A stretch of DNA of 39,579 bases from an uncultured Lachnospiraceae bacterium. Lineage in GTDB: Bacteria > Bacillota > Clostridia > Lachnospirales > Lachnospiraceae. The stretch covers positions 1 to 39,579 of the forward strand of contig CAJUCG010000004.1 in assembly GCA_910585065.1 (NCBI GenBank), in the 5' to 3' direction. Both the position numbers and the translations under genes were made by a program. The notes beneath the pieces are model-generated. The model ran no database searches, was not told where the DNA came from, and worked only from the letters and a program-made list of their open reading frames with translations. Of this stretch, positions 1 through 7,930 are shown one piece after another (position 1 is the stretch's first letter; each line of letters opens with the position of its first letter).

Positions 1-816
1 GGAGATTATATTATTGCGGTGAACCGTGTGGAGATTGATGGGAAGGAAGAATTAATCAAGGCGATTCAGGCGAGTCCGGAGGAGCGGCTGATCCTAACGG
101 TTCTGCGCGGGAGCGAACAATTTGAAGTGCAGGTAAAGCGTGTGCGCACCGCTGCGGGGGACTATAAAATTGGGGTGTGGGTGCGGGATGATACACAGGG
201 GATTGGAACACTGACATTTATTACGACCAACGGCAGATACGCGGCACTTGGCCATGGGATCTCCGATGTGGACACCGGGATCTTAATGACCGCCGCGGGC
301 GGGGATATCTATGAGGCGGAGATTCTCTCAATCACAAAGGGAAAGACTGGCTCGCCTGGGGAGCTAACTGGCGTGATACGAAAATCCGAGAGTACGCGGC
401 TTGGCAATGTGTCAGCTAATACTTCGCGCGGCGTGTTTGGGAGGCTTGCCGTGGAAAATGGTGTCGGAGAGCGTTTGCAGAAAAAGAGCAAATACGGCAT
501 AGTGGAACTTGGACTGCGCCAGGAGGTCAAAATTGGTCCCGCAACCATTCTCTGCCAGGTGGATGATGAAATCCGCGAGTACAATATCGAAATTGAACAT
601 GTGGATTATGCCAATTCCAAGCAGAGCAAGGGATTGGTGCTGCATATTACGGATGAGGATCTGATTGAAAAGACTGGCGGAATTGTGCAGGGAATGTCCG
701 GAAGTCCTATTTTGCAGGAAGGAAAACTTATCGGGGCGGTCACCCATGTGTTTGTTCGCGATGCTACAAGGGGTTACGGCACATTTATCGAAAATATGCT
801 TGATTTTCCGGAATAA
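1..816 (+). CDS. spoIVB: SpoIVB, stage IV sporulation serine peptidase (5' end off window)
   Basis: The frame is open from base 1 and is therefore truncated at its 5' side; the GTG at 19 is an internal Val, not a start. The visible part begins in the end of a PDZ domain (ligand-binding strand GDYIIAVNRVEI), followed by an S55-type peptidase domain. Counting from base 19, the catalytic His is at about residue 79 in ALGHGISD and the catalytic Ser at about 227 in GMSGSPIL. In Bacillus, SpoIVB is exported from the forespore, cleaves SpoIVFA and so activates SpoIVFB, which processes pro-sigma-K in the mother cell. The next gene is spo0A, which is the conserved order in Bacilli and Clostridia and supports the call. 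The signal anchor expected at the N-terminus is not in the window. Confidence 0.95.
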   Translation, partial: GDYIIAVNRVEIDGKEELIKAIQASPEERLILTVLRGSEQFEVQVKRVRTAAGDYKIGVWVRDDTQGIGTLTFITTNGRYAALGHGISDVDTGILMTAAGGDIYEAEILSITKGKTGSPGELTGVIRKSESTRLGNVSANTSRGVFGRLAVENGVGERLQKKSKYGIVELGLRQEVKIGPATILCQVDDEIREYNIEIEHVDYANSKQSKGLVLHITDEDLIEKTGGIVQGMSGSPILQEGKLIGAVTHVFVRDATRGYGTFIENMLDFPE

Positions 817-878
817 CGCCAATAAAACAGCATTCCATCATTTCTTTGATGAATTTCCAAAAATTGGTAATTTTATAC

Positions 879-907
879 TTGATTTTTTCCAAATTTTGGT
901 GTATCAT
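879..907 (+). promoter_or_regulatory. Putative sigma-A promoter for spo0A
   Basis: TTGATT at 879-884 and TATCAT at 902-907 are separated by 17 bp, about 110 bp ahead of spo0A. No convincing 0A box (TGTCGAA-like) or sigma-H element was found nearby; the closest is TATCGAA around 938-944. This is motif-level inference only. Confidence 0.4.
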
Positions 908-1014
908 AGATTTCGAAATGGAAATAAATGGCTCCTAATATCGAACCGGCGACCATTTTCTGTTTTGCAACCAAGAGATAGCTCAAAAAAAATGGCAGAA
1001 AAGAGGGAAAGAAA

Positions 1015-1830
1015 ATGGAGAAAATCAATGTCTTAATCGTGGATGACAACGCACGCACTGCCAGTATGCTGGAGGAGATCGTGCAGGGGGACGAAGAGAT
1101 GACCGTGATCGGAAAAGCGGAGAATGGTCTGGACGCACTGGAGATGATAAGAGACAAGGAACCCGATGTAGTTCTTCTTGATCTGATTATGCCGAAACTT
1201 GATGGATTAGGGGTACTCGAAAAAGTAAAAAAAGATAAGGAACTTAAAAAAGTACCAGCATTTATTGTAATTTCTGCAATTGCACAGGAGAGAGTAACCG
1301 AAAATGCATTTGAACTTGGAGCGAGTTACTATATTTTGAAGCCGTTTGATGTCAGTGTGGTGTTAAGTCGGATACGCCAAGTCGGCGGCAGAAGCAGCCA
1401 GCATATTTTGGAAAAGAGAGGCGTGATCGCGGCGGGAGAGATCGCGCAGGCAAGCCGCCCGCATAATCTCGAAGCCGATGTCACAGATATCATTCATGAG
1501 ATTGGCGTACCCGCGCATATCAAGGGCTATCAGTATCTGCGCGACGCGATTATGATGTCGGTGGACGACCACGAAATGCTAAATTCCATTACAAAACAAC
1601 TTTATCCGTCAATTGCCAAGCGTCATAAGACAACGCCAAGTCGTGTGGAGCGCGCAATTCGCCACGCGATCGAAGTGGCATGGAGCCGTGGAAAGATGGA
1701 TACCATCAATGATCTGTTTGGTTACACGGTCAGCTATGGCAAGGGAAAGCCGACAAATTCTGAATTTGTAGCACTGATTGCCGACAAGATCCGGCTGGAG
1801 TATAAAAGTGCCGGACTTGGGGGGATGTAA
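1015..1830 (+). CDS. spo0A: Spo0A, master response regulator of sporulation
   Basis: This 271-residue protein has a receiver domain (residues 1-125) joined to the Spo0A C-terminal DNA-binding domain (about 150-271). The acidic pocket is D10/D11, the phosphoacceptor is D56 in LLDLIMP, the switch Ser is S87, and the conserved Lys is K109 in ILKPFD. The C-terminal part carries the recognition-helix region SRVERAIRHAIEVAWSRG that is almost invariant in Spo0A. Spo0A phosphate binds 0A boxes to start sporulation and other post-exponential programmes. The length matches the family. The gene sits 198 bp after spoIVB, the usual arrangement, and starts at an ATG behind AGAGGGAAAG. It implies that the organism is, or recently was, a spore former. 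Confidence 0.97.
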   Translation: MEKINVLIVDDNARTASMLEEIVQGDEEMTVIGKAENGLDALEMIRDKEPDVVLLDLIMPKLDGLGVLEKVKKDKELKKVPAFIVISAIAQERVTENAFELGASYYILKPFDVSVVLSRIRQVGGRSSQHILEKRGVIAAGEIAQASRPHNLEADVTDIIHEIGVPAHIKGYQYLRDAIMMSVDDHEMLNSITKQLYPSIAKRHKTTPSRVERAIRHAIEVAWSRGKMDTINDLFGYTVSYGKGKPTNSEFVALIADKIRLEYKSAGLGGM

Positions 1831-1850
1831 AAAAAAAGTCAATTTACCTC

Positions 1851-1879
1851 TTTTCGAAAAATGAAGAATATGGTATAAT
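1851..1879 (+). promoter_or_regulatory. Putative extended -10 promoter for glgA
   Basis: TATAAT at 1874-1879 is preceded by TGG (extended -10). The -35 region (TTTTCG, 1851-1856, 17-bp spacer) is poor, as is common for extended -10 promoters. It lies 46 bp ahead of the glgA start. Confidence 0.5.
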
Positions 1880-1925
1880 TGAAAAAAGAGCATTTTAATG
1901 CTACAGGAAAACAGGAGGGCGAAGG

Positions 1926-3362
1926 ATGAAAAAGATACTGTTTGTTGCTTCTGAGTGCGTGCCGTTTGTAAAGACGGGCGGTTTGGCAGATGTTGTAGGT
2001 TCACTGCCAAAATACCTCAATAAGGAGCAGTTTGATGTCAGGGTTATGCTTCCGAAATATATGATGATACCGGATAAATTTAAGCAGAATATGCATTACA
2101 AAACGCATTTCTATATGGAATTGAACTGGCGCAGTCAATATGTCGGAGTACTTGAAAGTGTTGTGGACGGGATCACATTCTATTTCATCGATAACGAATT
2201 CTATTTTGCGGGCACGAAACCGTATGGAAATATTTATGAGGATATTGAAAAATTTGCATTTTTCAGCCGCGCATGTCTATCCGCGCTGCCGGTGATTGAT
2301 TTCCGTCCGGATATCATTCACTGTCATGACTGGCAGACAGGGCTTGTGCCAGTATATTTGCACGACAGCTTCCAGGGCGGCGAATTCTTTAGAGGCATCA
2401 AGACCATTATGACGATCCACAACCTGAAATTCCAGGGCATCTGGGATAAAAAGACCGTAAAGAACATTACGGGGCTGGGGGATTACTATTTTGCGCCGGA
2501 TAAGCTAGAAGCTTACGGCGATGCGAATTATTTAAAGGGCGGCATTGTCTACGCGGATTATGTGACGACCGTCAGCGATTCCTACGCGAACGAGATCCGT
2601 ATGCCGTTTTATGGCGAAGGGCTGGACGGGCTGATGAATGCGAAGGCGAACCGGTTAGTCGGGATTGTAAACGGCATTGATTACGACGAGTATAACCCGG
2701 AGACCGACCCATATATTGTACAGCACTACAATGCAAAGACCTTCCGCAAAGAGAAAGTGAAAAATAAACACGCACTCCAGGAAGAGCTTGGTCTTGAGGT
2801 GGACGATGGAAGATTTATGATCGGTATTGTCTCCCGTCTGACTGACCAAAAGGGCTTCGATCTGATTGATTATGTGATCGAGGAGATCTGCGCGAATGAT
2901 ACGCAGCTTGTTGTGCTTGGCACCGGAGAGGAGAAGTACGAGCATTTGTTTAGACATTTTGCATGGAAGTATCCAAACCGTGTGTCAGCGAACATATTTT
3001 ATTCTAATGAACGTTCCCACCGCATCTATGCGGCGTGCGATGCGTTCTTAATGCCATCGCTCTTTGAGCCTTGCGGATTAAGTCAGCTGATGAGTCTGCG
3101 CTACGGCACGGTGCCGATCGTGCGTGAGACCGGAGGGCTTCGCGATACTGTGCAGCCATACAATCAGTACGAGGGGACCGGTACCGGCTTTGGCTTCTGC
3201 AATTACAACGCGCATGAGATGCTTAACACGATCCGCTACGCAAAGGATGTCTACTACAACCACAAGCGTGAGTGGAACAAGATTATCGATCGCGGTATGG
3301 CGGCAGATTTTTCGTGGTCTGCATCGGCGAAAAAATATGAGGAATTATATTACAGGATGTAG
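1926..3362 (+). CDS. glgA: GlgA, glycogen (starch) synthase, GT5 family
   Basis: GlgA transfers glucose from ADP-glucose to the non-reducing end of a growing alpha-1,4-glucan in the cytoplasm. The 478-residue length is typical of bacterial GlgA. The N-terminal ADP-glucose contact motif is VPFVKTGGLADVVGSLP with K16-T-G-G19, and the C-terminal half has the GT-B signature FEPCGLSQLMSLRYGT followed by VPIVRETGGL. The start is an ATG behind AGGAGGGC (about 1912-1919). The gene stands alone here, with its own promoter and a terminator; glgB, glgC and glgP are not in the window, so precursor supply must be encoded elsewhere. Confidence 0.95.
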   Translation: MKKILFVASECVPFVKTGGLADVVGSLPKYLNKEQFDVRVMLPKYMMIPDKFKQNMHYKTHFYMELNWRSQYVGVLESVVDGITFYFIDNEFYFAGTKPYGNIYEDIEKFAFFSRACLSALPVIDFRPDIIHCHDWQTGLVPVYLHDSFQGGEFFRGIKTIMTIHNLKFQGIWDKKTVKNITGLGDYYFAPDKLEAYGDANYLKGGIVYADYVTTVSDSYANEIRMPFYGEGLDGLMNAKANRLVGIVNGIDYDEYNPETDPYIVQHYNAKTFRKEKVKNKHALQEELGLEVDDGRFMIGIVSRLTDQKGFDLIDYVIEEICANDTQLVVLGTGEEKYEHLFRHFAWKYPNRVSANIFYSNERSHRIYAACDAFLMPSLFEPCGLSQLMSLRYGTVPIVRETGGLRDTVQPYNQYEGTGTGFGFCNYNAHEMLNTIRYAKDVYYNHKREWNKIIDRGMAADFSWSASAKKYEELYYRM

Positions 3363-3418
3363 AAACTGTGACAGAGGTGTGAACGAGTAAAAAAATTTTT
3401 CTGCTCGCTTGCCGATGC

Positions 3419-3432
3419 GCCGCTTCAGCGGC
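3419..3432 (+). other. Short GC-rich hairpin after glgA
   Basis: GCCGC TTCA GCGGC forms a 5-bp stem-loop 57 bp after the glgA stop. Just before it, CGAG and CTCG (about 3384-3408) flank an A/T tract and can also pair. No T-run follows directly, so it is not an obvious terminator. Its role is unknown; the stronger terminator lies at 3464-3500. Confidence 0.35.
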
Positions 3433-3463
3433 ATATTTCCTTTACATTGGCATATGCATATAG

Positions 3464-3500
3464 AAAAATCCCACGGGCAGGAATTGTCCGTGGGATTTTT
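3464..3500 (+). terminator. Rho-independent terminator after glgA
   Basis: AAAAATCCCACGG (3464-3476) pairs perfectly with CCGTGGGATTTTT (3488-3500) around an 11-nt loop. The T-run is the end of the right arm. It separates glgA from murE. Confidence 0.85.
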
Positions 3501-3614
3501 ACATACATAGACTCATGAATATATGCGGATGCAGTGTGTGAGCCGTGCAAAGTGGGAAAAGATTTTCCTGCTTAATTGAATTTACAAATTTTGGAAAAAG
3601 AAAGGCAGAAGGAT

Positions 3615-5153
3615 ATGAAATTACAAACTTTGTTAAGGGAAGTTGATATTGATGGGGCGGGAATTTACACCGGCAAAGACGGGGAAGCAATTAGGGAAAT
3701 TTCCATCGGGGAGATAGATAGAGAGATTTCAGATATTATTTACGACTCAAGAAAAGTAATTTCTGATTGTATTTTTGTCGCACTTTCCGGCGTGAGAAAT
3801 GACGGGCATGATTACCTTTTGGATGTGGCAGAAAAGGGAGCAATTGTACTTGTTGTGGAGAATAGGGAAAAGACAGAAGCAATTCTTGCTGGATCTTCCC
3901 TAGCAAATCCTGTGTTTATTGTGTATGTAAAAGAGACAAGAAAAGCACTGGCACAGTTATCTGCGGTATTTTTTGACCACCCGGAGAAAAAACTTACCAC
4001 GATCGGGATCACAGGCACAAAGGGCAAGACCACCGCCGCCTATATGGTGTATTCTGTTCTGACGCACGCGGACATAAAAACGGGTTTAATCGGAACGATC
4101 GAAACATTGATTGGTACTGAACACATTGCCTCAAGCAATACCACACCGATCTCCTATTTGCTATATCAGTATTTTGACCAGATGGTAAAAGCAGAATGTA
4201 GCTGTGCAGTGATGGAGGTTTCCTCGCAGGGTTTAATGCAGTACCGTGCCTACGGCGTGAATTTTGACTATGCAGTGTTGACCAATATCGAACCGGATCA
4301 TATCGGTCCGGGGGAACATTCAAGTTTTGAAGAGTATATGGAATGCAAGGGGCGGCTTTTCCGCCAGTGCAAGATGGCGTTAGTCAATGCGGACGACGCG
4401 CACTGGCAGACCGTACTTGCAGATGCCTCCTGCCCGATAAAAAAATTGGGACTGGAAGAGAAAAGCGATTATGCATTTTGCGCAAAGAATATACGTTTAC
4501 ATACAGGAAAAGGTGGGCTTTCCATCGCCTATCATTTGGCAGGTGAAGCAGAGTTTGATGTGCAGGTAAATATTCCGGGCAAATTTACGGTTTATAATTC
4601 GATGATAGCAGCAGCGATCTGTCTTGAACTTGGCGTAGCACCAAAGATTATCCAGGAATCACTTTTAGATGCGAAAGTGCGCGGGAGAGTTGAACTGGTG
4701 CCGGTGTCGGAAAAATTTACGGTTATGGTGGACTATGCACACAATGCAATGAGTTTAAAGAGCTTGCTGACCACAATCAGAGAATACCATCCAAAGCGTC
4801 TTATCTGCCTGTTTGGCTGCGGCGGAAACCGCTCGCGCGACCGCAGATTTGAGATGGGGGAGATCTCTTCGCGCTATGCCGATCTTACGGTGGTGACAAC
4901 GGATAATCCGCGCTACGAAAAGCCGGAAGATATTATCTCGGATATTATTTCGGGTGTAAAAAAAGCGGATGGGAAATATATCTCCATTGCGGATAGAAAA
5001 GAGGCTATACGGTACTGTATTGAAAATGCACAGGAGGGGGATATCATTATTATCGCCGGAAAAGGGCATGAGGATTATCAGGAAATTTGCGGGGTAAAGC
5101 ATCATATGGATGACCGGGAGATGGTACTTGAATGTGCAAAGGAACTATTCTGA
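3615..5153 (+). CDS. murE: MurE, UDP-MurNAc-L-Ala-D-Glu ligase, meso-diaminopimelate type
   Basis: MurE is a cytoplasmic Mur ligase that adds the third residue of the peptidoglycan stem peptide, using ATP. From the chosen start the protein has 512 residues: N-terminal UDP-binding domain, ATPase domain with P-loop GTKGKT (134-139), then the C-terminal ligase domain. DNPR at 430-433 is the signature of meso-diaminopimelate-adding enzymes; lysine-adding enzymes differ there. I chose the ATG at 3615 behind GAAAGG/AGAAGG; an in-frame TTG at 3576 has no ribosome binding site. The gene is outside any dcw cluster, lying between glgA and pnp with terminator-like or long gaps on both sides. Confidence 0.95.
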   Translation: MKLQTLLREVDIDGAGIYTGKDGEAIREISIGEIDREISDIIYDSRKVISDCIFVALSGVRNDGHDYLLDVAEKGAIVLVVENREKTEAILAGSSLANPVFIVYVKETRKALAQLSAVFFDHPEKKLTTIGITGTKGKTTAAYMVYSVLTHADIKTGLIGTIETLIGTEHIASSNTTPISYLLYQYFDQMVKAECSCAVMEVSSQGLMQYRAYGVNFDYAVLTNIEPDHIGPGEHSSFEEYMECKGRLFRQCKMALVNADDAHWQTVLADASCPIKKLGLEEKSDYAFCAKNIRLHTGKGGLSIAYHLAGEAEFDVQVNIPGKFTVYNSMIAAAICLELGVAPKIIQESLLDAKVRGRVELVPVSEKFTVMVDYAHNAMSLKSLLTTIREYHPKRLICLFGCGGNRSRDRRFEMGEISSRYADLTVVTTDNPRYEKPEDIISDIISGVKKADGKYISIADRKEAIRYCIENAQEGDIIIIAGKGHEDYQEICGVKHHMDDREMVLECAKELF

Positions 5154-5300
5154 TGCCATATTTAAGGGGCGAAGTTTCTCTTTTAACAGCACAGCCGGGA
5201 ATGGAATGAGTTGTTCTTCCTATTTTTAATGTCAATAATATGTTGGATAAAGTATTATAGCAATTCAAAAGACTTTATTTAAGGAAAATGCATCTAAGAC

Positions 5301-5329
5301 TGGATTTTTTTTCCGCTTCGTGTTATACT
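5301..5329 (+). promoter_or_regulatory. Putative extended -10 promoter for pnp
   Basis: TATACT at 5324-5329 is preceded by TGT (extended -10); TGGATT at 5301-5306 is a weak -35 at 17 bp. Transcription would begin around 5336, almost exactly at the foot of the long hairpin at 5339-5424. The 150 bases from 5154 to 5300 after murE hold nothing else I can recognise. Confidence 0.55.
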
Positions 5330-5338
5330 ATACAAATA

Positions 5339-5424
5339 GTGGAGTTTTTGCCGAGACTTCTGAAAAGGCTGCCCGATGGACGAGTCCCTGCGGGCTGCTT
5401 TTTCAGTGGTTTCGGACGCTCCAC
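5339..5424 (+). promoter_or_regulatory. Long folded leader hairpin of the pnp mRNA
   Basis: An 86-nt segment folds into one rod. Helix A is GTGGAG (5339-5344) with CTCCAC (5419-5424). Helix B is CCGAGAC (5351-5357) with GTTTCGG (5409-5415). Helix C is CTGAAAAGGC (5360-5369) with GCTTTTTCAG (5397-5406, one G-U pair), continuing after one T-T mismatch as GCCCG (5371-5375) with CGGGC (5391-5395). The apical GGA/TCC pair closes a CGAG loop. It ends 25 nt before the pnp ATG, leaving the AAAGGAG ribosome binding site single-stranded. In E. coli, PNPase autocontrol acts through RNase III cutting of a leader hairpin; a similar role here is inference. Confidence 0.7.
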
Positions 5425-5449
5425 CAAATAAATTTAAAGGAGACAGAAT

Positions 5450-7543
5450 ATGTACAAAAGTTATTCTATGGAGCTTGCCGGAAGAACTCTGACTGTGGAT
5501 ATTGGCAGAGTGAGTGCGCAGGCAAATGCGGCAGCATTTATGCATTATGGCGATACGACGGTTCTTTCTACGGTCACTGCGTCAAAAGAGCCAAGGGAGG
5601 GGATTGATTTCTTCCCGCTAAGTGTGGAGTATGAGGAGAAGCTGTATGCCGTCGGAAAGATTCCGGGGGGCTTTAATAAGAGGGAGGGCAAGGCAAGCGA
5701 AAACGCAGTCTTAACTTCCCGCGTAATTGACCGCCCGATGCGCCCTCTCTTTCCAAAAGATTACCGCAATGATGTCACTTTAAACAATATGGTAATGTCC
5801 GTAGATCCGGACTGCCGCCCGGAACTTACGGCAATGCTTGGCTCCGCGATCGCGGCAACGCTCTCCGACATCCCGTTTGACGGTCCGTGCGCGACAACGC
5901 AGATCGGGTTGATTGACGGTGAATTTGTGGTAAATCCAAGTCAGGAGCAATGGAAGAATGGAGATTTGCAGTTGACAGTTGCCTCGACCAGACAGAAAGT
6001 AATTATGATTGAGGCGGGGGCGAATGAAGTGCCGGAAGACCGAATGATTGAGGCGATCTATATGGCACATGGCATTAACCAGACAATCATTGATTTTATT
6101 GATCAGATGGCAGCGGAGTGCGGAAAGCCAAAGCATTCCTACCAAAGCTGTGCAGTTCCGGAAGAATTGTTTGAGGAGATAAAAAGAGTAGTTCCTCCAG
6201 AAGAGATGGAGGAGGCGGTATTCTCTGATGATAAGCAGACACGCGAAGAAAATATCCGTCAGGTAACGGAGAAATTAAAGGAAGCGTTTGTGGAGAATGA
6301 GGAGTGGCTTGCCATTTTGGATGAGGCAGTCTATCAGTATCAGAAAAAGACCGTGCGCAAGATGATCTTAAAAGATCACAAACGTCCTGACGGCCGCGCA
6401 ATCGACCAGATTCGTCCGCTTGCGGCGGAGATTGACCTTATTCCAAGAGTGCATGGCTCCGGGATGTTTACGCGCGGACAAACACAGATCTGCAATGTCT
6501 GCACTCTCGCACCTCTTGCGGATGCACAGCGCATTGACGGTCTGGATGAGAATGAGGTCAGCAAGCGGTATATGCACCACTATAATTTCCCTTCCTATTC
6601 AGTGGGGGAGACAAAGGTTTCCAGAGGACCGGGGCGGCGTGAGATCGGTCACGGCGCACTTGCGGAAAAGGCATTAATGCCGGTGCTTCCAAGTACGGAG
6701 GAATTCCCATATGCCATCCGCACTGTCTCCGAGACTTTTGAGTCAAATGGTTCCACCTCGCAGGCCTCAGTCTGCGCATCGACTCTTTCTCTGATGGCAG
6801 CGGGTGTGCCAATCAAGAAACAGGTGGCAGGAATTTCCTGTGGTCTTGTAACCGGGGAGACCGACGACGATTATATTGTGTTGACAGATATCCAGGGATT
6901 AGAGGATTTCTTTGGTGATATGGATTTCAAAGTTGCCGGGACACACGACGGCATCACAGCGATCCAGATGGATATTAAGATCCATGGCTTGACCAGACCG
7001 ATTGTTGAGGAGGCATTTCGCAAGACAAAGGCGGCGCGCGAATATATTATCAACAATGTGCTTACCCCATGTATTGCAGAGCCGCGCAGGGAAGTTGGCA
7101 AGTACGCGCCAAAGATTATCCAGATTCAGATTGATCCGGCTAAGATTGGCGATGTGGTTGGGCAAAGAGGAAAGACCATCAATGCGATTATTGAACAAAC
7201 AGGTGTAAAGATTGATATTACTGACGAAGGCGCAGTTTCTGTCTGTGGCACAGACACAGAGGCGATGAAAAAGGCGGTAGATCTGATTGAAATTATTGTT
7301 TCTGATTTTGAGGAAGGTCAGATTTTTACCGGAAAAGTAGTGAGTATCAAGGAATTCGGTGCATTCCTTGAATTTGCGCCGGGCAAGGAGGGAATGGTTC
7401 ATATTTCCAAGATTGCAAAAGAGCGGATCAACCGCGTGGAAGATGTGTTGACTCTGGGCGATATTGTAAAGGTGGTATGCCTTGGCAAGGACAAGATGGG
7501 ACGCGTAAGCTTTTCTATCAAGGACTGTCCGGAAAAAGCCTGA
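5450..7543 (+). CDS. pnp: PNPase, polyribonucleotide nucleotidyltransferase
   Basis: PNPase degrades RNA 3' to 5' by phosphorolysis, releasing nucleoside diphosphates, and can run in reverse as a polymerase; it works as a trimer and in RNA decay complexes. The 697 residues show the full family layout: two RNase PH-like domains with an alpha-helical linker, a KH domain with GxxG motif GQRG at 571-574, and a C-terminal S1 domain from about 622 (GQIFTGKVVSIKEFGAFLEF). The start is an ATG behind AAAGGAG. In most Firmicutes pnp follows rpsO (ribosomal protein S15); here rpsO is absent from the window and pnp has its own promoter and a structured leader. Confidence 0.97.
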   Translation: MYKSYSMELAGRTLTVDIGRVSAQANAAAFMHYGDTTVLSTVTASKEPREGIDFFPLSVEYEEKLYAVGKIPGGFNKREGKASENAVLTSRVIDRPMRPLFPKDYRNDVTLNNMVMSVDPDCRPELTAMLGSAIAATLSDIPFDGPCATTQIGLIDGEFVVNPSQEQWKNGDLQLTVASTRQKVIMIEAGANEVPEDRMIEAIYMAHGINQTIIDFIDQMAAECGKPKHSYQSCAVPEELFEEIKRVVPPEEMEEAVFSDDKQTREENIRQVTEKLKEAFVENEEWLAILDEAVYQYQKKTVRKMILKDHKRPDGRAIDQIRPLAAEIDLIPRVHGSGMFTRGQTQICNVCTLAPLADAQRIDGLDENEVSKRYMHHYNFPSYSVGETKVSRGPGRREIGHGALAEKALMPVLPSTEEFPYAIRTVSETFESNGSTSQASVCASTLSLMAAGVPIKKQVAGISCGLVTGETDDDYIVLTDIQGLEDFFGDMDFKVAGTHDGITAIQMDIKIHGLTRPIVEEAFRKTKAAREYIINNVLTPCIAEPRREVGKYAPKIIQIQIDPAKIGDVVGQRGKTINAIIEQTGVKIDITDEGAVSVCGTDTEAMKKAVDLIEIIVSDFEEGQIFTGKVVSIKEFGAFLEFAPGKEGMVHISKIAKERINRVEDVLTLGDIVKVVCLGKDKMGRVSFSIKDCPEKA

Positions 7544-7579
7544 ATAATGGAGTCGGGCAGGAAAAAAGAACAACAAATG

Positions 7580-7612
7580 AAAAACGGCTGGACAATTGTC
7601 TAAGCCGTTTTT
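7580..7612 (+). terminator. Rho-independent terminator after pnp
   Basis: AAAAACGGCT (7580-7589) pairs with AGCCGTTTTT (7603-7612). The loop contains the self-complementary GACAATTGTC, which can extend the stem. It lies 37 bp after the pnp stop. Confidence 0.85.
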
Positions 7613-7664
7613 CTGCAAAATATGAATGAGTGAGACTTTAAAAAAGTCCAGAAAGGGAAAAAAT

Positions 7665-7916
7665 ATGTTAGAATATCGATATGATACCCAGCTTTTGATT
7701 GATGGAAAAGATTTGGATGAAGATGCCATCAGCGATTATTTTAATGAAAATTTTAACGGGGATTGTCTTTTGGCGGTTGGCGATGAAGAGATGATAAAGA
7801 TTCATTTTCACACAAATGAGCCTTGGAAAGTACTGGAGTACTGCGCATCACTCGGCGAAATCTATGATATTGTTGTGGAGGATATGAACAGACAGTCGAG
7901 GGGACTAAAGGGATAA
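7665..7916 (+). CDS. Small stand-alone FakA/YloV-type (DAK family) middle-domain protein
   Basis: This 83-residue protein resembles only one segment of the much larger FakA/YloV fatty acid kinase family: DTQLLIDGKDLDEDAISDYF, then GDCLLAVGDEEMIKIHFHTN, EPWKVLEYCASLGEI and IVVEDMNRQ. The ID/IKIHxHTN and EYCxxxGEI elements correspond to the region after the DAK2 kinase domain (Dak1_2-like). No kinase part is present, so it cannot be a kinase itself. I chose the ATG at 7665 because AAAGGGA lies about 6 bases ahead; the ATG at 7626 has no ribosome binding site. It is followed 14 bp later by the methyltransferase gene. Function unknown; it could be a partner or relic of a FakA protein. Confidence 0.7.
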   Translation: MLEYRYDTQLLIDGKDLDEDAISDYFNENFNGDCLLAVGDEEMIKIHFHTNEPWKVLEYCASLGEIYDIVVEDMNRQSRGLKG

Positions 7917-7930
7917 ACATGGAGGAAAAT

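Noticed and set aside
665..1036. Open frame of 123 codons spanning the end of spoIVB into the gap before spo0A
   Set aside because: It overlaps spoIVB in another frame, has no ribosome binding site and low-complexity tail; it is a shadow.
3576..3614. Upstream TTG start for murE
   Set aside because: No Shine-Dalgarno sequence, and the added 13 residues do not match the family N-terminus; the ATG at 3615 is better.
5339..5424. Possible hammerhead-like ribozyme in the pnp leader (GGACGAGTCC core)
   Set aside because: The CUGAUGA and GAAA core elements are absent and the segment folds as a single rod, not a three-way junction.
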